Source: Litorivicinus sp.
GTDB taxonomy: Bacteria; Pseudomonadota; Gammaproteobacteria; Pseudomonadales; Litorivicinaceae
Assembly (NCBI GenBank): GCA_018401755.1
Contig: JAGYKJ010000005.1
Coordinates: 372,001 to 436,000, forward strand
DNA length: 64,000 nucleotides
Direction of reading: 5' to 3'
Numbering within the stretch: position 1 is the first letter of the stretch; each line of letters starts with the position of its first letter. Position numbers and translations under genes: made by a program. The notes under the pieces were generated by a model. It was not told where the DNA came from. It ran no database searches and saw only the letters and a list, made by a program, of their open reading frames with translations. This document shows, in pieces, positions 61,504 through 64,000 of the stretch.

Positions 61504-62946
61504 TCAGGTGCGCAAGGGCAGTGAGCGAGGGCTGCACCCTTCAAGATCGTCCACGCCAGCGGCGGTGCGATCCTGTGCGGCCTGAAGTGCGGTGGCGGCC
61601 TCGGCCCAGTCGATGGTGAGGACGCGCTTATCCGCCACCACCTGGCGCCCGTCCACCCAAACATCGCGTACGCAGCGCCCGCCAGACGAATGGATCAGGT
61701 TGCGAAGCGGGTCACGCATCGGCAACATGTTCGGCTCATCGAGATCGCAGACGACGAGGTCGGCGCGCGCGCCGGCATCGAGCCGGCCGATGTCCTCACG
61801 CCCCAGGATTTTCGCCGCGCCGACGGTTGCGGCATGGAAGATGCGAGTGGTACTACTGGTGTGCTGGGGACCAGCGGCGCACCGCGCCAGAAGCTCGGCC
61901 ACCCGCATCTCCTCGAACAGGTTCTGGGGGTGGGTGTCGGTGCCTAGGGTGATGTTGATACCAGCGTCCATATAGGCACCCAGGTGGTGCAACATACTCG
62001 CGTCGCGGGCGAAGACCGTCGGGCAGTGCGCGATGGAGGTTCCCGTCTCGGCGAGCAGGCGCAGGTCATTACGGCGCGGCCAGTGCAGCCAGGGGTGCTC
62101 GTCGGTAAAGACCGCGTGGCCGATGAGCGTGCGCGGTCCGAGGAAGTCCAGCGAGTGCAGCCACTCGATCGGCGTCATGTCGTGGCGCCGGACCATGCTA
62201 TTGAATTCCGGGTAACTCTGTGCGCCGTGGATGTGGATGGCGCGACCGCGCGCGCGCGCATATTCGGACGCAGCTGTCAGCAGCTCGGGGGTGCACGTGT
62301 CCACCTGCGCCGGCGAAACGAGCGCCGACAGCCGCCCGCAGGGGTGGCTTTCGGCGGCGTCCATCAGCTCGCAGGCCTCGGCGAAGGCTTCGCGTCCGAG
62401 ATCGGGGTACCAGTCGTACTTGATCTCGTGCCCGACGTCGGTCCACCAGCGCGCCGAGCGGAACATAGGCGCCACCCATGCCCGTATCCCACTCTCGGCT
62501 AGCAGCGGCAGCCAGCCCGGGTAGGCATGGCTTAGGTCGATTATCGAGGTTGTTCCGCAAGCCAGGAGCTCGGCCAGGCCGTATCGCGCCGCCACGAGCC
62601 GCGCCTCCTGGTCGTGTAGGAAGCTCTGGCGGAAGCGGTGGCGGCTGCTGTAGAACAGGCGGGGGTTCCCGAATTCCTCGACGAAGCCGCGGAAGATCGG
62701 CGTCTGCGTGGGGTGGCAATGCACGTTAACGAGGCCCGGCATGACCAGCCGGCGACGGCCCGGCAGCTCCTGGTCGACCTGACCATCGTATCGGCCGCCC
62801 ACCTGGAGCAGCCGGCCCTCCGCCCAGGCGACGTCGCCATCCCGCAGGTAGATGTGGCTCTGAGCTGCAGCGTCCCAGCCGATGATCCACTCGGCGTTGC
62901 GGATGCAGCTGACCTGCGGCTTCAGGAAAGACTCTTGGGTAGCCAT
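61504..62946 (-). CDS. Amidohydrolase-superfamily enzyme (TrzN/guanine-deaminase-like)
   Basis: A 480-residue metal-dependent hydrolase: HCHPTQTP (His76, His78), a later IHIHG, GHAVF and GTDTHP supply the metal and catalytic residues of the subtype-III fold. It probably deaminates or hydrolyses a nitrogen heterocycle. The ATG at 62946 overlaps dctM by 25 bases; an open frame to 63585 is only a shadow of dctM. Confidence 0.85.
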   Translation of the reverse strand: MATQESFLKPQVSCIRNAEWIIGWDAAAQSHIYLRDGDVAWAEGRLLQVGGRYDGQVDQELPGRRRLVMPGLVNVHCHPTQTPIFRGFVEEFGNPRLFYSSRHRFRQSFLHDQEARLVAARYGLAELLACGTTSIIDLSHAYPGWLPLLAESGIRAWVAPMFRSARWWTDVGHEIKYDWYPDLGREAFAEACELMDAAESHPCGRLSALVSPAQVDTCTPELLTAASEYARARGRAIHIHGAQSYPEFNSMVRRHDMTPIEWLHSLDFLGPRTLIGHAVFTDEHPWLHWPRRNDLRLLAETGTSIAHCPTVFARDASMLHHLGAYMDAGINITLGTDTHPQNLFEEMRVAELLARCAAGPQHTSSTTRIFHAATVGAAKILGREDIGRLDAGARADLVVCDLDEPNMLPMRDPLRNLIHSSGGRCVRDVWVDGRQVVADKRVLTIDWAEAATALQAAQDRTAAGVDDLEGCSPRSLPLRT

Positions 62947-64000
62947 GTGACGATCTCCGGAAATGCAGTGATGAGGGCCAGTAACAGAAAGATGCAAACC
63001 AGGAAAGGCAGCACGCCGCGCACGACATCGGTGACCGTGCCGCGTCCACGCACGGCCTGCACCACATAGAGGTTCATGCCCACCGGCGGCGTGATCAGCG
63101 CGACCTCGCACATGATCACCAAGAAAACGCCAAACCACAGTGGGTCGTAGCCCAGCGCGATAACCACCGGAAAGACGATGGGTATGGTCGCGATCATCAT
63201 TGCCAGAGAATCGATGAAGCAGCCGAGGATCACATAGAAAACGACCAGCACTAAGATGGCCTGCCAGCCGGAAACGTCCAGCGCCGACATCGCCTTTGAG
63301 GTCTGCTCGGGAATGCCCAGTATCCCGACGACGAAGTTCAGGTAGAAGGCCGCGATCAGGATCAACAGCGTCATCGCAGTGACGCGAACCGCCGCCGTCA
63401 TGCTGTTGGAAAGCAGGCGCCAAGTGAAGTGGCCCTGCGCCAGCACAAGCACCAGGGACGCCGTCACGCCCAGCCCAGCGGCCTCGGTCGGGGTGGCCCA
63501 GCCGCCGTAGATGCCGCCCATCACCAGGATGAAGATGGCCAGTGGCGGCAGCAGGTCCTTCAGCCGCTTGCGCTTCACTGCCCAAGAGATGGGCTGACTG
63601 CTGCCGCTGATGGCTGGATGGAGGACGCTGGCGATCACGATCATGACCATGAAGAAGGCCGCCAGCATCAGACCCGGTACCACGCCGGCCAGGAAGAGCT
63701 GGCCGATCGAGGTGTTGGTAATCGCGCCGTAGATGATCATGTTGATTGAGGGCGGAATCAGGATGCCGAGTGTGGCGCCGCTGGCCACCGAGCCCAGCAC
63801 CCAGGTCTCTGCATAGCCCTTTCCGCGGAAGGCTGGGAACGCGACCGTGCCGATGGTTGCCGCCGTTGCCACCGACGAGCCGGAGATTGAGGCGAAGATC
63901 GACGAGGCCGCTATGTTGGTGTGCAGTAACCCGCCCGGCAGCACGCGCAGCCAGTCGTCGAGAGCCACATACATGCGCTCGGTGACCTTGCCGCGCACGA
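62922..64000 (-). CDS. dctM: TRAP transporter large permease (DctM), partial
   Basis: At least 359 residues, almost wholly membrane helices; the N-terminal part lies past the window edge. GVVPGLMLAAFF, GWATPTEAAGLG and the C-terminal ITPPVGMNLYVV are DctM signatures. It imports a carboxylate with a periplasmic binding protein and small DctQ subunit, presumably encoded just outside. It begins a three-gene unit with the amidohydrolase and racemase. Confidence 0.93.
   Translation of the reverse strand, partial: VRGKVTERMYVALDDWLRVLPGGLLHTNIAASSIFASISGSSVATAATIGTVAFPAFRGKGYAETWVLGSVASGATLGILIPPSINMIIYGAITNTSIGQLFLAGVVPGLMLAAFFMVMIVIASVLHPAISGSSQPISWAVKRKRLKDLLPPLAIFILVMGGIYGGWATPTEAAGLGVTASLVLVLAQGHFTWRLLSNSMTAAVRVTAMTLLILIAAFYLNFVVGILGIPEQTSKAMSALDVSGWQAILVLVVFYVILGCFIDSLAMMIATIPIVFPVVIALGYDPLWFGVFLVIMCEVALITPPVGMNLYVVQAVRGRGTVTDVVRGVLPFLVCIFLLLALITAFPEIVTWLPKSLS

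Noticed and set aside
61504-63585. A 693-residue amidohydrolase fusion protein.
   Set aside because: The N-terminal 213 residues are dctM read out of frame; the family sequence starts at ATG 62946.

Overview
The window is a bacterial chromosome segment, almost certainly gammaproteobacterial. Evidence: gammaproteobacterial-type 16S/23S rRNA with tRNA-Ile/tRNA-Ala in the spacer, the tRNA-tuf-tRNA-secE-nusG order, the lptD-surA-pdxA-rsmA-apaG-apaH operon, the rpsU-yqeY-dnaG-rpoD operon and a potFGHI operon. I cannot name the genus; an Oceanospirillales-like marine lineage is a guess.

Region 1 (1-11.9 kb, all minus strand) is translation and transcription machinery: nusG (cut by the edge), secE, tRNA-Trp, tuf, tRNA-Tyr, tRNA-Thr, then coaX, birA and a DMT transporter, then a complete rRNA operon (5S, 23S, tRNA-Ala, tRNA-Ile, 16S) with tandem promoters, boxA elements, processing stalks and an intrinsic terminator, then tyrS.

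Region 2 (12-46.6 kb) is ordinary housekeeping: cell wall (M23 peptidase, anmK, PBP1b), Fe-S insertion (erpA), argC, a CLC protein, hemJ-thiE-hemL, coq7, the gph-trpE-trpG-trpD-trpC operon with two trailing genes, outer-membrane biogenesis (lptD, surA), cofactor and RNA genes (pdxA, rsmA, cca, folB, tsaD), the macromolecular synthesis operon ending in rpoD, a YqeB-like gene, and an ornithine decarboxylase. One phosphotransferase/ATPase fusion gene is split by a +1 frameshift.

Region 3 (46.9-51.6 kb) is a putrescine ABC transporter operon (potF-potG-potH-potI, minus strand). Its potF and potG reading frames carry four single-base indels. A DUF188 gene follows.

Region 4 (51.7-60.6 kb) is accessory DNA. 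It holds three tRNA-Ile2(CAU)-like sequences: a decayed full-length copy, a 5'-half fragment, and a structurally perfect copy interrupted in the anticodon loop by a 246-nt group I intron. Between the first two lies an oxidoreductase/glyoxalase cassette. After the intron tRNA comes a run of toxin-antitoxin genes, several of them broken (higB deletion, duplicated higA remnant, yafQ with a nonsense codon, an antitoxin fragment), with intact-looking DUF4160-DUF2442, vapBC and parDE-like pairs.

Region 5 (60.5-64 kb) begins at an IS3-type transposase fragment. It is visibly GC-richer and carries a TRAP transporter large subunit, an amidohydrolase and an Asp/Glu-racemase-superfamily enzyme on the minus strand, probably acquired together.

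The most notable item is the intron-bearing tRNA-Ile2. The uninterrupted copies in the window are damaged, so decoding of AUA may depend on RNA self-splicing if no other copy exists in the genome.
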